Position numbers and translations under genes: made by a program. Shown here piece after piece: positions 7,393 through 15,647 of a stretch of DNA of 64,000 bases. A model generated the notes under the pieces. The model was not told where the DNA came from, made no database searches, and saw nothing but the letters and a program-made list of their open reading frames with translations. Source of the DNA: Micrococcaceae bacterium Sec5.7 (GTDB taxonomy: Bacteria > Actinomycetota > Actinomycetes > Actinomycetales > Micrococcaceae); assembly GCA_039636785.1 (NCBI GenBank), contig CP144169.1:1612001-1676000 (forward strand). Reading direction: 5' to 3'. Each line of letters begins with the position of its first letter. Within the stretch, counting starts at the first letter, position 1.

Positions 7393-10191
7393 GTGAGCGA
7401 AACTACCAAACCGGACCTTTCCCCTTCCCCAGCCGAGATCATGCCGGCTGAGGAAGCGCCTGCCACCGCAGGCCCAACCGTTTCCGCGACAGAAGCGCCT
7501 GTGGTACCCCTCACAGGCCAGCCACGGCTGATGGTCCTGGACGGGCACTCCATGGCATTCCGCGCCTTTTATGCGCTCCCCGCCGAAAATTTCGCCACGG
7601 CCACGGGTCAGCACACCAATGCGGTGCACGGGTTCACCTCGATGCTGATCAACCTCATCAAGGAACAGAAGCCCACGCACGTGGCAGTGGCCTTTGACGT
7701 CTCGGACGAAACCACATTCAGGAAAGCCGAATACACCGAATACAAAGGCGGCCGGAACGAGACTCCGCGCGAGTTCAGCGGGCAGATCGACTTGATTGAC
7801 AAGGTGATGGGCGCGTGGGGCATCAAGACCATCAAGATGCCGGGCTACGAAGCCGATGACATCCTGGCCACGCTGGCCACAATGGCTGACAACGCCGGAT
7901 TCGAGGTGCTGCTGGTCTCCGGTGACCGGGACGCTTTCCAGCTGATAACGGACAACGTTTTTGTGCTGTATCCGAAACAAGGTGTCAGCAACATCCCACG
8001 GATGGACGCTGCGGCAATCCAGGAAAAGTACTTCGTCACGCCGCCCCAGTATTCGGACCTCGCGGCGCTGGTCGGGGAAACGGCTGACAACCTGCCCGGA
8101 GTTCCCGGAGTGGGCCCCAAAACCGCCGCAAAGTGGATCAACCTCTACGGTGGTCTCGAGGGAATCCTGGAAAACCTGGACGCCATCGGCGGAAAGGTGG
8201 GGGACTCCCTCCGTGAACACGTCGGCTCTGTCAAACGGAACCGCCGGCTCAATCACCTGCTCCGTGACCTTGAATTGCCGGTCACGCTGGACGAACTGGA
8301 GGAACCCCGGCCGGACCACAACGCCGTGGAGCAACTCTTCGACACCCTTGAGTTCAAGACGCTCCGTACCCGGCTTTTTGCCCTGTACGGAAACGACGCT
8401 TCGGCCGCGGAACCAGAATCCATTGATGCGCCGGCCTTCTCGGTGCTGACGGGTCAGGCGGAACTGAAGTCATTCCTCGACGCCGGGGCCGGCAAACGCT
8501 CAGCCCTTGCGGTGGAGCTGATGCCTGGCCGCATCGGAGATGACGCGTCGGCCCTGGCGATTGTCCGGGACGACGCGGCAGCGTACGTGGACTTGACAGC
8601 TCTGGACGCCGAAGCCGACAGTACTGTGGCCGGGTGGCTCGTGGACCCGGATTCGGCCAAGGTCATGCACGGCTTCAAGGCAGCTCTGAAGGGGCTCACA
8701 GCCCGTGGACTTGGTCTGGAGGGCGTGGTGGACGACACCTCAATCTCCGGGTACCTGATTCAGCCCGACCGGCGCAGCTATGAGCTGGCCGAGCTTGCCC
8801 AGCACCACCTTAAAATCAGTGTCTCCGCTGCCGCGGCGAAGACCGGCCAGCTTGAGCTGGCCTTTGGTGAGGACGACGCCGCCGCAACCGGCGCGCTGGT
8901 CCAGCAGGCCGCCGTCGTGCATTCGCTGAGCCGGCATTTCGAATCGGAGCTGAGGGAGCGCAAGGCGGAGGAGCTGCTGACCACCCTGGAGCTTCCGGTC
9001 AGCCGCGTCCTCGCGGATCTTGAAATGGCCGGTATTTCCGTGTCCATGGAACGGATGAACGATCAGCTGGCGGATCTCGCCAAGGTGATCGAGAACGCAC
9101 AGGAACAGGCGTTCGCCGCGATCGGGCATGAAGTCAACCTCGGTTCACCCAAGCAGCTGCAGACCGTTCTCTTCGAAGAACTCCAACTGCCGAAGACCAA
9201 GAAGATCAAGTCCGGCTACACGACGGATGCCGCCTCGCTGAAGAACCTGCTGGAGAAAACCGGGCATGAATTCCTGGTCCAGCTCATGGCGCACCGGGAA
9301 TCGGCCAAGCTGCGTCAGATGGTGGAGACGCTCAAGAAGTCCGTTGCTGAAGACGGCCGCATCCACACCACCTACGCCCAGAATGTCGCGGCCACGGGAC
9401 GCATTTCCTCCAACAACCCGAACCTGCAGAACATCCCGGTCCGCAGTGAGGAAGGCCGCCGCGTCCGTGGCATCTTTGTGGTCAGCGACGGCTACGAATG
9501 CCTGCTTTCCGCTGACTATTCGCAAATCGAAATGCGCATTATGGCGCACCTGTCCGGTGACGCAGGACTGATCAAGGCCTACAAGGAGGGCGAGGACCTG
9601 CACCGGTATGTGGGCTCGCACATATTCCATGTTGCGCCGGAAGAGGTCACCAGCGCCATGCGTTCCAAGGTCAAGGCGATGTCCTACGGCCTTGCGTACG
9701 GGCTGACATCGTTCGGACTGTCCAAGCAGCTGGAACTTTCCGTAGACGAGGCCCGCACCCTGATGAAGGACTACTTCGACAGGTTCGGAGCCGTCCGCGA
9801 CTACCTCCGCGGTGTGGTGGACCAGGCCCGGATCGACGGCTTCACATCCACTATCGAGGGCCGGCGGCGCTACCTGCCGGATCTGACAAGCACAGACCGG
9901 CAGCTTAGGGAAAATGCCGAGCGCATCGCGTTGAACTCGCCCATCCAGGGCTCCGCGGCGGACATCATCAAGCGGGCCATGCTGGGTGTTTCTGCCGAGC
10001 TGGCCGCGCATGGCCTGAAGTCACGGATACTGCTGCAGGTACACGATGAGCTGGTGCTCGAAGTTGCCAACGGCGAACGCGCGGCCGTGGAGAAACTGGT
10101 GACGGAGCAGATGGGGGCGGCTGCGGATCTGACAGTGCCACTGGATGTCCAGATCGGTGTGGGCTCCAGCTGGCACGACGCCGGCCACTAG
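7393..10191 (+). CDS. polA: DNA polymerase I
   Basis: The 932-residue family A polymerase (from GTG 7393) fills gaps in excision repair and removes Okazaki primers. The N-terminal 5'-nuclease domain keeps its acidic residues (GHSMAFRAFYALP; GYEADDILAT; SGDRDAFQL) and the HhH motif GVPGVGPKTAA. The middle 3'-5' exonuclease domain is degenerate: the usual DTET-like metal site is replaced (ALAVELMPGR), so proofreading is not expected. The polymerase domain has motif A DYSQIEMRI, motif B RSKVKAMSYGLAYG and motif C QVHDELVLEV near the C-terminus. An in-frame ATG at 7372 would add seven residues; GTG 7393 is preferred because the -10 box lies 7 nt before it. Confidence 0.96.
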   Translation: MSETTKPDLSPSPAEIMPAEEAPATAGPTVSATEAPVVPLTGQPRLMVLDGHSMAFRAFYALPAENFATATGQHTNAVHGFTSMLINLIKEQKPTHVAVAFDVSDETTFRKAEYTEYKGGRNETPREFSGQIDLIDKVMGAWGIKTIKMPGYEADDILATLATMADNAGFEVLLVSGDRDAFQLITDNVFVLYPKQGVSNIPRMDAAAIQEKYFVTPPQYSDLAALVGETADNLPGVPGVGPKTAAKWINLYGGLEGILENLDAIGGKVGDSLREHVGSVKRNRRLNHLLRDLELPVTLDELEEPRPDHNAVEQLFDTLEFKTLRTRLFALYGNDASAAEPESIDAPAFSVLTGQAELKSFLDAGAGKRSALAVELMPGRIGDDASALAIVRDDAAAYVDLTALDAEADSTVAGWLVDPDSAKVMHGFKAALKGLTARGLGLEGVVDDTSISGYLIQPDRRSYELAELAQHHLKISVSAAAAKTGQLELAFGEDDAAATGALVQQAAVVHSLSRHFESELRERKAEELLTTLELPVSRVLADLEMAGISVSMERMNDQLADLAKVIENAQEQAFAAIGHEVNLGSPKQLQTVLFEELQLPKTKKIKSGYTTDAASLKNLLEKTGHEFLVQLMAHRESAKLRQMVETLKKSVAEDGRIHTTYAQNVAATGRISSNNPNLQNIPVRSEEGRRVRGIFVVSDGYECLLSADYSQIEMRIMAHLSGDAGLIKAYKEGEDLHRYVGSHIFHVAPEEVTSAMRSKVKAMSYGLAYGLTSFGLSKQLELSVDEARTLMKDYFDRFGAVRDYLRGVVDQARIDGFTSTIEGRRRYLPDLTSTDRQLRENAERIALNSPIQGSAADIIKRAMLGVSAELAAHGLKSRILLQVHDELVLEVANGERAAVEKLVTEQMGAAADLTVPLDVQIGVGSSWHDAGH

Positions 10192-10292
10192 CCAGTGTAT
10201 GGAAAGACCAGCCTGCGCCAGCCTGTGGTGCGGCTCTGAGGCTACCCGGCGCCGGACCGTGTTGGTGCTGGCGCCGTGGCAGAGCAGTTGGC

Positions 10293-10298
10293 TAGGCT
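10293..10298 (+). promoter_or_regulatory. -10 box of the Eis-like gene (leaderless)
   Basis: TAGGCT is followed by 7 nt (ctggagc) and GTG 10306. This spacing is the basis for choosing that start over the longer open frame from 10276. Confidence 0.55.
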
Positions 10299-10305
10299 CT
10301 GGAGC

Positions 10306-11601
10306 GTGGCTAATCTGAATGATGACTATGACATCCGGCGGTTCAACGCAGTGCCCAAAGGGGACCCTGGTTATTCCGGGACCGAAACCTGGGTGGAGGC
10401 GGTGGCCTTCGGCTTCCACGACACCAAACGGAGTCCGGAGCACGTCGAAAAGATCATCGAAATGTACCGGGCGGATCAGCGGGTACTGACCGGCGCCTAC
10501 CAGACCGGGAACCTGGCTGCCCATGCGCTGCCGGCAGACGTCCCGGTGGCAACGTTCGGCACGCTTCGCAAGGATCTGAACATCGGCTTCGGCCGCCAGC
10601 TGGAGACACGGCTGGTCACTGCCGTCACCGTACGCACATCCCATCGGCGCCGCGGGCTGCTGCGCCGGATGATGACCGAAGACCTTGAGCTGGCCCGCAA
10701 GGATGGCCTGGCCATGGCGGCGCTGACGGCATCGGAAGGTTCCATTTATGGACGCTTCGGCTATGGGGTGGCCAGTTTTGAACGCACGGTCAAGGTGGAT
10801 ACCACCGCCCGCTTCAGTCTGGAGCATGTGCCTGTGGGCACGGTTGAGGTTGCCGACAGGAAAGTACTCCTGGACGTAGCACCTCAGGTATTCGCAAGGG
10901 TGCAGCGGCTGACCCCCGGTTCCATCGACCGCCAGGAGTACTACCGGTTTGCTGCTTCCGGTGAACTGGGCCGGGACGGCAAACACGATGACGCCGTCAA
11001 GGTGGCTCTTCACTACGGGCCCGCCGGTGATGTGGACGGCTACGTCTCGTACAAATTCCTGGGCTGGGACATTAAGCCCTACACCATGGAAATCGTGGAT
11101 CTGGTGGCCTCCACCAATGAGGGTTACCTGGAGCTCTGGCAGTTCCTCGGTGCCATTGACCTGGTGGAGCGTATCAGCTGGGCCGACGCCCCCGTGGATG
11201 ATCCGCTGACGTGGGCGCTGGCGGATCCCCGCTGCGTGGATTCCTCCGACGGCCGGGACATGCTTTGGCTCCGCATTCTGGATGTTGAGAAAGCGCTGGC
11301 CGCGCGGCACTACCCGGCGGATGGCCGGCTGGTTCTGGCCATTGATGACTCGCTGGGCTTTGCCGCAGGAGTGTTCGCTATGGAAGTCAGTGGCGGCGAG
11401 GCCGCCGTCGTGCCCTGTGATCCGGCCGAAGCAGAACTGACTCTGGACGCTTCTGCACTCTCATCGATTTACCTGGGGGCCGTCTGCCCCGTTACACTGG
11501 CGGCAGCAGGGCGGATACGCGAAAATCAGCAGGGCGCGGCGCTCAAGGCAAGGGGCATGTTCGCCGTTGAGCGCGCCACCCACTGCCTGACCCACTTCTA
11601 G
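10306..11601 (+). CDS. Eis-like GNAT N-acetyltransferase
   Basis: The 431-residue protein matches the Eis family: an N-terminal GNAT domain with the acetyl-CoA loop in VRTSHRRRGLLRRMM (near 109-123), a second degenerate GNAT half, and a C-terminal SCP2-like sterol-carrier domain. The chain ends in a free carboxyl phenylalanine (LTHF), as in mycobacterial Eis, where that carboxylate acts in catalysis. Eis enzymes acetylate aminoglycoside or protein amines at several positions and form hexamers. In a soil organism the natural substrate is unknown. The gene is monocistronic, with a leaderless-type promoter. Confidence 0.85.
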   Translation: MANLNDDYDIRRFNAVPKGDPGYSGTETWVEAVAFGFHDTKRSPEHVEKIIEMYRADQRVLTGAYQTGNLAAHALPADVPVATFGTLRKDLNIGFGRQLETRLVTAVTVRTSHRRRGLLRRMMTEDLELARKDGLAMAALTASEGSIYGRFGYGVASFERTVKVDTTARFSLEHVPVGTVEVADRKVLLDVAPQVFARVQRLTPGSIDRQEYYRFAASGELGRDGKHDDAVKVALHYGPAGDVDGYVSYKFLGWDIKPYTMEIVDLVASTNEGYLELWQFLGAIDLVERISWADAPVDDPLTWALADPRCVDSSDGRDMLWLRILDVEKALAARHYPADGRLVLAIDDSLGFAAGVFAMEVSGGEAAVVPCDPAEAELTLDASALSSIYLGAVCPVTLAAAGRIRENQQGAALKARGMFAVERATHCLTHF

Positions 11602-11631
11602 GGTGTTCACTGCCTGAATCAAAGGGTATCC

Positions 11632-12585
11632 ATGGGGGAAATCCAGGGGCCGGTACTGTCCGGCCGCCGTTCACTGTTGCTTGGCATAGCCGGCCTTGCG
11701 TCGGCGGCGCTGACGGCGTGTTCCGCTTCAACCGGGGCAAGCCGGCCGTCGGAGGCAACACCGCTGCCTTCAAGGACGCCGACGCCCGTGGATCTGGCCA
11801 CTCCGGCTCCGTCCAGGACCGGCCCTGCGGAAACGCCCACGGCGGAACCCTCGCGCCCGGCACCGCCGTCAAAACAACAGATCGTTGCCGAATTTGCCGC
11901 CCGGCGGCCGCAGGAGTGGGGGCTGCACGTCACCGGGGTGGTCAACAAGTCCCAGGCGCGGCACGTTGCGCTGACCTTTGATGCGTGCGGAGGTCCAGGC
12001 GGCGCCGGGTGCGACGTTCAGTTGTTGGCCACGCTGCGCAAGCTCAACGTCGCAGCCACGCTCTTTGTCAATGAACGCTGGATCCAGGTCAACCGGGCAT
12101 TGGCCACCGAACTGGCTCACGATCCGCTTTTTGAATTGGCGAACCATGGTTTTCTGCATCGGCCGTTGTCCGTGAACGGCAAATCCGCCTATGGCATCGC
12201 GGGCACGGCAGATGTTGGCCAGGTCTACGACGAGCTCATGGGAAACCAGGGTGTCCTGCAGGAAATCACCGGACACCAGGCGCGGTTCTTCCGGCCCGGA
12301 ACGGCCTTCTACGACGAAGTTTCCGCCGCAATCACCCGCCGCGTGGGTTTGTTGCCTGTGAATTTCACGGTGAACGGCGATGCCGGGGCAACGTTCGATG
12401 CGGCCACAGTCGCCGCCGAGGTAGGCAGGGTCGTGTCCGGAGACATTGTCATTTCCCACTTCAACAAACCGGGCAGCGGTACAGCCTCCGGATATGCGCA
12501 GGTATTGCCGCGCCTCCTTGGCCAGGGAATTACGTTTGCCCGGCTGGGCAGTGTCCTGCCTGCTGGACGTCCTGCGGCGCTTTGA
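11632..12585 (+). CDS. Polysaccharide deacetylase (NodB-type) lipoprotein
   Basis: This 317-residue exported protein starts with twin arginines (GRRSLLLGIAGLAS) and a lipobox LTAC at about residues 27-30, so it is probably Tat- or Sec-exported and lipid-anchored. A Pro/Thr/Ser-rich linker (residues 32-80) leads to a NodB-homology domain: ALTFDACGG (motif 1 Asp), ANHGFLHRPLS (motif 2, metal-binding His pair) and RFFRPGTAFYD (motif 3). Such enzymes remove N-acetyl groups from peptidoglycan, chitin or other polymers. The exact polymer is not deducible. AAAGGG precedes ATG 11632. The stop codon overlaps the -35 box of the rpsA promoter. Confidence 0.88.
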   Translation: MGEIQGPVLSGRRSLLLGIAGLASAALTACSASTGASRPSEATPLPSRTPTPVDLATPAPSRTGPAETPTAEPSRPAPPSKQQIVAEFAARRPQEWGLHVTGVVNKSQARHVALTFDACGGPGGAGCDVQLLATLRKLNVAATLFVNERWIQVNRALATELAHDPLFELANHGFLHRPLSVNGKSAYGIAGTADVGQVYDELMGNQGVLQEITGHQARFFRPGTAFYDEVSAAITRRVGLLPVNFTVNGDAGATFDAATVAAEVGRVVSGDIVISHFNKPGSGTASGYAQVLPRLLGQGITFARLGSVLPAGRPAAL

Positions 12586-12611
12586 CCGGCGTTGGCGAGT
12601 GCGACTAGAAT
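12582..12611 (+). promoter_or_regulatory. Vegetative promoter of rpsA
   Basis: TTGACC (12582-12587) is 18 bp from TAGAAT (12606-12611), a near-consensus housekeeping sigma promoter. The expected start near 12618 gives a 5' leader of about 135 nt before ATG 12754. The -35 box overlaps the TGA stop of the preceding deacetylase gene. Confidence 0.7.
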
Positions 12612-12753
12612 AAACGGGCGTGTACTACGTGCACAGATCTTCAATCCACAAATCAGGATAACCCGGTGCTTTGCCGTGTTCCGCATATTGCGTTCATTCG
12701 TGTGTGCGGCGGTTGCCTGACCGACTCACTATCCACAACGGAGCCCCTACTAC

Positions 12754-14235
12754 ATGACCATCACCTCCACCGAGAAGCCCGGTACCCCCGTAGTCGCGAT
12801 TAACGACATCGGTACCGCTGAGGACTTCCTCGCAGCAGTCGACGCCACCATCAAGTACTTCAACGACGGGGATCTCGTCGAAGGTACCGTCGTCAAGGTC
12901 GACCGCGACGAAGTCCTGCTCGACATCGGTTACAAGACCGAAGGTGTCATCCCCTCCCGCGAGCTTTCCATCAAGCACGACGTTGATCCCGGAGACGTTG
13001 TCTCCGTTGGCGATCTGGTCGAAGCCCTGGTGCTCACCAAGGAAGACAAAGAAGGCCGCCTGATCCTCTCCAAGAAGCGTGCTCAGTACGAGCGCGCCTG
13101 GGGCGACATCGAGAAGGTCAAGGAAGAAGACGGTGTCGTTACCGGTACCGTCATCGAGGTTGTCAAGGGTGGTCTTATCCTCGACATCGGTCTGCGCGGC
13201 TTCCTGCCCGCATCCCTCGTCGAGATGCGCCGTGTGCGCGACCTGGCTCCGTACATCGGTCAGCAGATCGAAGCCAAGATCATCGAGCTGGACAAGAACC
13301 GCAACAACGTTGTTCTTTCCCGCCGTGCATGGCTCGAGCAGACCCAGTCCGAGGTACGCTCCACGTTCCTCAACAAGCTGGAAAAGGGCCAGGTCCGTCC
13401 GGGCGTCGTTTCCTCCATCGTCAACTTCGGTGCATTCGTGGACCTGGGCGGCGTAGACGGTCTGGTTCACGTTTCCGAGCTGTCCTGGAAGCACATCGAC
13501 CACCCGTCCGAGGTTGTCGAAGTTGGCCAGGAAGTCACAGTGGAGGTTCTCGAGGTCGATCTGGACCGCGAGCGCGTCTCCCTGTCGCTCAAGGCTACGC
13601 AGGAAGATCCGTGGCAGACCTTCGCCCGCACCCACGCCCTCGGGCAGGTTGTTCCGGGTAAGGTCACCAAGCTGGTTCCGTTCGGCGCATTCGTCCGCGT
13701 CGAAGACGGCATCGAAGGCCTGGTCCACATCTCCGAGCTCGCAGTCCGCCACGTTGAGCTGGCTGAGCAGGTTGTCTCCGTTGGCGACGAGCTGTTCGTC
13801 AAGGTCATCGACATCGACCTCGAGCGCCGCCGCATCTCCCTTTCCCTCAAGCAGGCTAATGAGGGCGTCGACGCCGACAGCACCGAATTCGATCCGGCGC
13901 TCTACGGCATGGCCGCTGAGTACGACGAAGAGGGCAACTACAAGTACCCGGAGGGCTTCGATCCGGAGTCCAACGAGTGGCTTGAAGGCTACGAGAACCA
14001 GCGTGCAGTCTGGGAGCAGCAGTACGCTGACGCCCAGACCCGCTGGGAAGCACACAAGAAGCAGGTTGCCCAGCACGCTGTCGATGACGCTGCGGCCGCA
14101 ACGTCCGGTGAGAGCGATTCAGGCACCACCAGCTACTCCTCCGAGCCGGCTGCGGCTGAGTCCAACACCGGTGGCGGCACGCTCGCCTCGGATGAGGCTC
14201 TTGCAGCACTGCGCGAGAAGCTGACCGGCAACTAG
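12754..14235 (+). CDS. rpsA: 30S ribosomal protein S1
   Basis: The 493-residue S1 protein helps mRNAs load on the 30S subunit. Four S1 (OB-fold) repeats are visible: GDLVEGTVVKVDRDEV near 33, DGVVTGTVIEVVKGG near 127, GQVRPGVVSSIVNFGAF near 212, and GQVVPGKVTKLVPFGAF near 297. The last two are the most similar and carry the best RNA-binding motifs (DGLVHVSELSW and EGLVHISELAV). The C-terminal 130 residues are acidic and low in complexity. Four repeats rather than six is the actinobacterial form. The sequence uses strongly biased codons, as expected for high expression, and has its own promoter and a strong terminator. Confidence 0.97.
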   Translation: MTITSTEKPGTPVVAINDIGTAEDFLAAVDATIKYFNDGDLVEGTVVKVDRDEVLLDIGYKTEGVIPSRELSIKHDVDPGDVVSVGDLVEALVLTKEDKEGRLILSKKRAQYERAWGDIEKVKEEDGVVTGTVIEVVKGGLILDIGLRGFLPASLVEMRRVRDLAPYIGQQIEAKIIELDKNRNNVVLSRRAWLEQTQSEVRSTFLNKLEKGQVRPGVVSSIVNFGAFVDLGGVDGLVHVSELSWKHIDHPSEVVEVGQEVTVEVLEVDLDRERVSLSLKATQEDPWQTFARTHALGQVVPGKVTKLVPFGAFVRVEDGIEGLVHISELAVRHVELAEQVVSVGDELFVKVIDIDLERRRISLSLKQANEGVDADSTEFDPALYGMAAEYDEEGNYKYPEGFDPESNEWLEGYENQRAVWEQQYADAQTRWEAHKKQVAQHAVDDAAAATSGESDSGTTSYSSEPAAAESNTGGGTLASDEALAALREKLTGN

Positions 14236-14260
14236 TTGCCACCAGCCTTTGGCTGACTGA

Positions 14261-14297
14261 AGCGGGCCCCTGCGATTCGCAGGGGCCCGCTTTGTTG
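14261..14297 (+). terminator. Intrinsic terminator of rpsA
   Basis: A perfect 14-bp stem (agcgggcccctgcg / cgcaggggcccgct, loop att) is followed by TTGTTGTT. It is positioned 26 bp after the rpsA stop codon. Confidence 0.85.
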
Positions 14298-14367
14298 TTG
14301 ACCGGCCCGACACCCTCAACCGGCACAACTGCCCCAACCGGCACGGCTGTCTGGGAACGGTTTTGAA

Positions 14368-14940
14368 CTAGTCCGGCGGAGTGAGGGCAACGACGGCGGT
14401 GACCGAGTCGCCGTCGAACGCCAAGTTCGCGGCGCTTGCGGTGAGAATCCGCTGCGCACCAGGGTTTCCTCGGGTGGTCCTGGCCACCACGCTGTGCACT
14501 CCGGCCCGCCGCGCTGCAGCGAGGACCAGCCGCAAGGCCGCAGTGCCGACGCCCTGGCCGCGAAAGCCCCGTCCCAGCCAGATGCCCGTCTCCACTGCGA
14601 TTGCGCCTTCCTCAGTGTCTCCTGCTCCCACTACATGCAGCCCGGCCCGTTTGAGGCGGATGGAACCGGCCAGCTGGTCTGCACTGAGGACAGCCCAGCT
14701 CTTCTCCTGCGCCGGACCATTAAGCCCTGCGGCAGCCCCGCGGTGATAGGCCCGGAACCAAGCGATGCGTTCAGGATTCCAGCCTGCGCCGGTCCCCAGC
14801 GGGGGAGTGACCTCGTCCGGTTCCGCGTCGTGGAGCGCCAGTCCAAGCAGCTGCTCCAGCATATTCTCGTCGACATCCGCCAGACGGACGTGCGGCTGGT
14901 GTGCGCCCGGCCCCTGTTCGGCATCAGGCAATCGGGACAT
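14368..14940 (-). CDS. GNAT-family N-acetyltransferase
   Basis: The 190-residue protein (from ATG 14940) carries a GNAT domain. The acetyl-CoA motif is GIWLGRGFRGQGVGTAALRL, near the middle of the second half, followed by a strand VHSVVARTTRGNPGAQRIL typical of RimJ/RimL-like enzymes. The N-terminal 40 residues are an extension without a recognised motif. The acceptor substrate is unknown. The gene overlaps the end of yigZ by 17 bp, so the two form a leftward operon. Confidence 0.8.
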   Translation of the reverse strand: MSRLPDAEQGPGAHQPHVRLADVDENMLEQLLGLALHDAEPDEVTPPLGTGAGWNPERIAWFRAYHRGAAAGLNGPAQEKSWAVLSADQLAGSIRLKRAGLHVVGAGDTEEGAIAVETGIWLGRGFRGQGVGTAALRLVLAAARRAGVHSVVARTTRGNPGAQRILTASAANLAFDGDSVTAVVALTPPD

Positions 14941-15625
14941 CAAGCCACTCCGTTCCCTCGGGCCGAAGCCCAACGCGTCCCGACGTCATCGACGCGAGGC
15001 GCTCCGCTGCGCCGGCAATCTCACGCTGATCATCCGTCAGTGCAAGCCGGAGCATGGTGTTGTGCGCCCCGTAGCTGGTCTCCGCCATAACGAATCCGGC
15101 TGACCGGAGGTCGTTCTCCAGCCGCCCAGCGGCGGCGTGATCCACCTCGACGGCGCAGATCCGAAGTCGGCTTCGCCGCACCAGGGGCGCCAGATCCAAG
15201 GCGGCGGATACGGATTCGGAATAGGCGCGGACCAGCCCGCCCGCACCGAGCAGGATTCCGCCAAAGTAGCGTACGACGACGGCACTTAAGTCACTGAGGT
15301 CCGTCACCCCGGGCACGGTTTCGCGTCTGATGAGTGCTTCCAGCATGGGGATGCCGGCGGTGCCGGACGGCTCGCCGTCGTCATTTGAGCGCTGGACGTC
15401 CCGGTCCGGTCCCAGGACAAAGGCGGAGCAGTGGTGGCGGGCGTCGTGGAACTCACGGCGAAGACCGGCAACCAGCGAACGGGCGGATTCCTCATCCTCG
15501 GTGCGGCGCAGAACCGTGATGAACCTGGACCGTTTGATTTCGAGCTCATGGCGGGAATCGGGACCGCGCGCGAGCGTGGTGTAAGCCGTGGCTCTGCTCT
15601 CCCGGGGATCCGCCACATCAGCCAC
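14924..15625 (-). CDS. YigZ/IMPACT-family protein
   Basis: This 233-residue protein belongs to the YigZ/IMPACT (UPF0029) family. The conserved N-terminal domain includes KRSRFITVLRRTEDEESAR, ARHHCSAFVLG, SNDDGEPSGTAGIPML near residues 79-94 and VVVRYFGGILLGAGGLVRAY. A C-terminal ferredoxin-like domain of the DUF1949 type follows. Eukaryotic IMPACT regulates the kinase GCN2; the bacterial role is not settled. The GTG start at 15625 is 6 nt after a -10 box, and the gene is divergent from coaE with interlocked promoters. Confidence 0.88.
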   Translation of the reverse strand: MADVADPRESRATAYTTLARGPDSRHELEIKRSRFITVLRRTEDEESARSLVAGLRREFHDARHHCSAFVLGPDRDVQRSNDDGEPSGTAGIPMLEALIRRETVPGVTDLSDLSAVVVRYFGGILLGAGGLVRAYSESVSAALDLAPLVRRSRLRICAVEVDHAAAGRLENDLRSAGFVMAETSYGAHNTMLRLALTDDQREIAGAAERLASMTSGRVGLRPEGTEWLDVPIA

Positions 15626-15631
15626 CGGTTC

Positions 15632-15637
15632 AGTTTA
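15632..15637 (-). promoter_or_regulatory. -10 box of yigZ (leaderless)
   Basis: On the minus strand TAAACT is followed by 6 nt (gaaccg) and GTG 15625. It overlaps the divergent coaE -10 box by 2 bp. Confidence 0.6.
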
Positions 15638-15641
15638 GTCT
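15636..15641 (+). promoter_or_regulatory. -10 box of coaE (leaderless)
   Basis: TAGTCT is followed by 6 nt (ggtggg) and GTG 15648. It shares 15636-15637 with the yigZ -10 box on the other strand, so polymerase cannot occupy both at once. Confidence 0.6.
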
Positions 15642-15647
15642 GGTGGG

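Noticed and set aside
10249..10277. CGGCGCC ... GGCGCCG inverted repeat after polA
   Set aside because: The loop is long and no T-run follows; such GC repeats are frequent by chance in this genome.
12694..14076. 460-residue open frame antisense to rpsA
   Set aside because: The frame mirrors the strongly biased rpsA codons (Leu/Val/Asp-rich with no domain), so it is a shadow.
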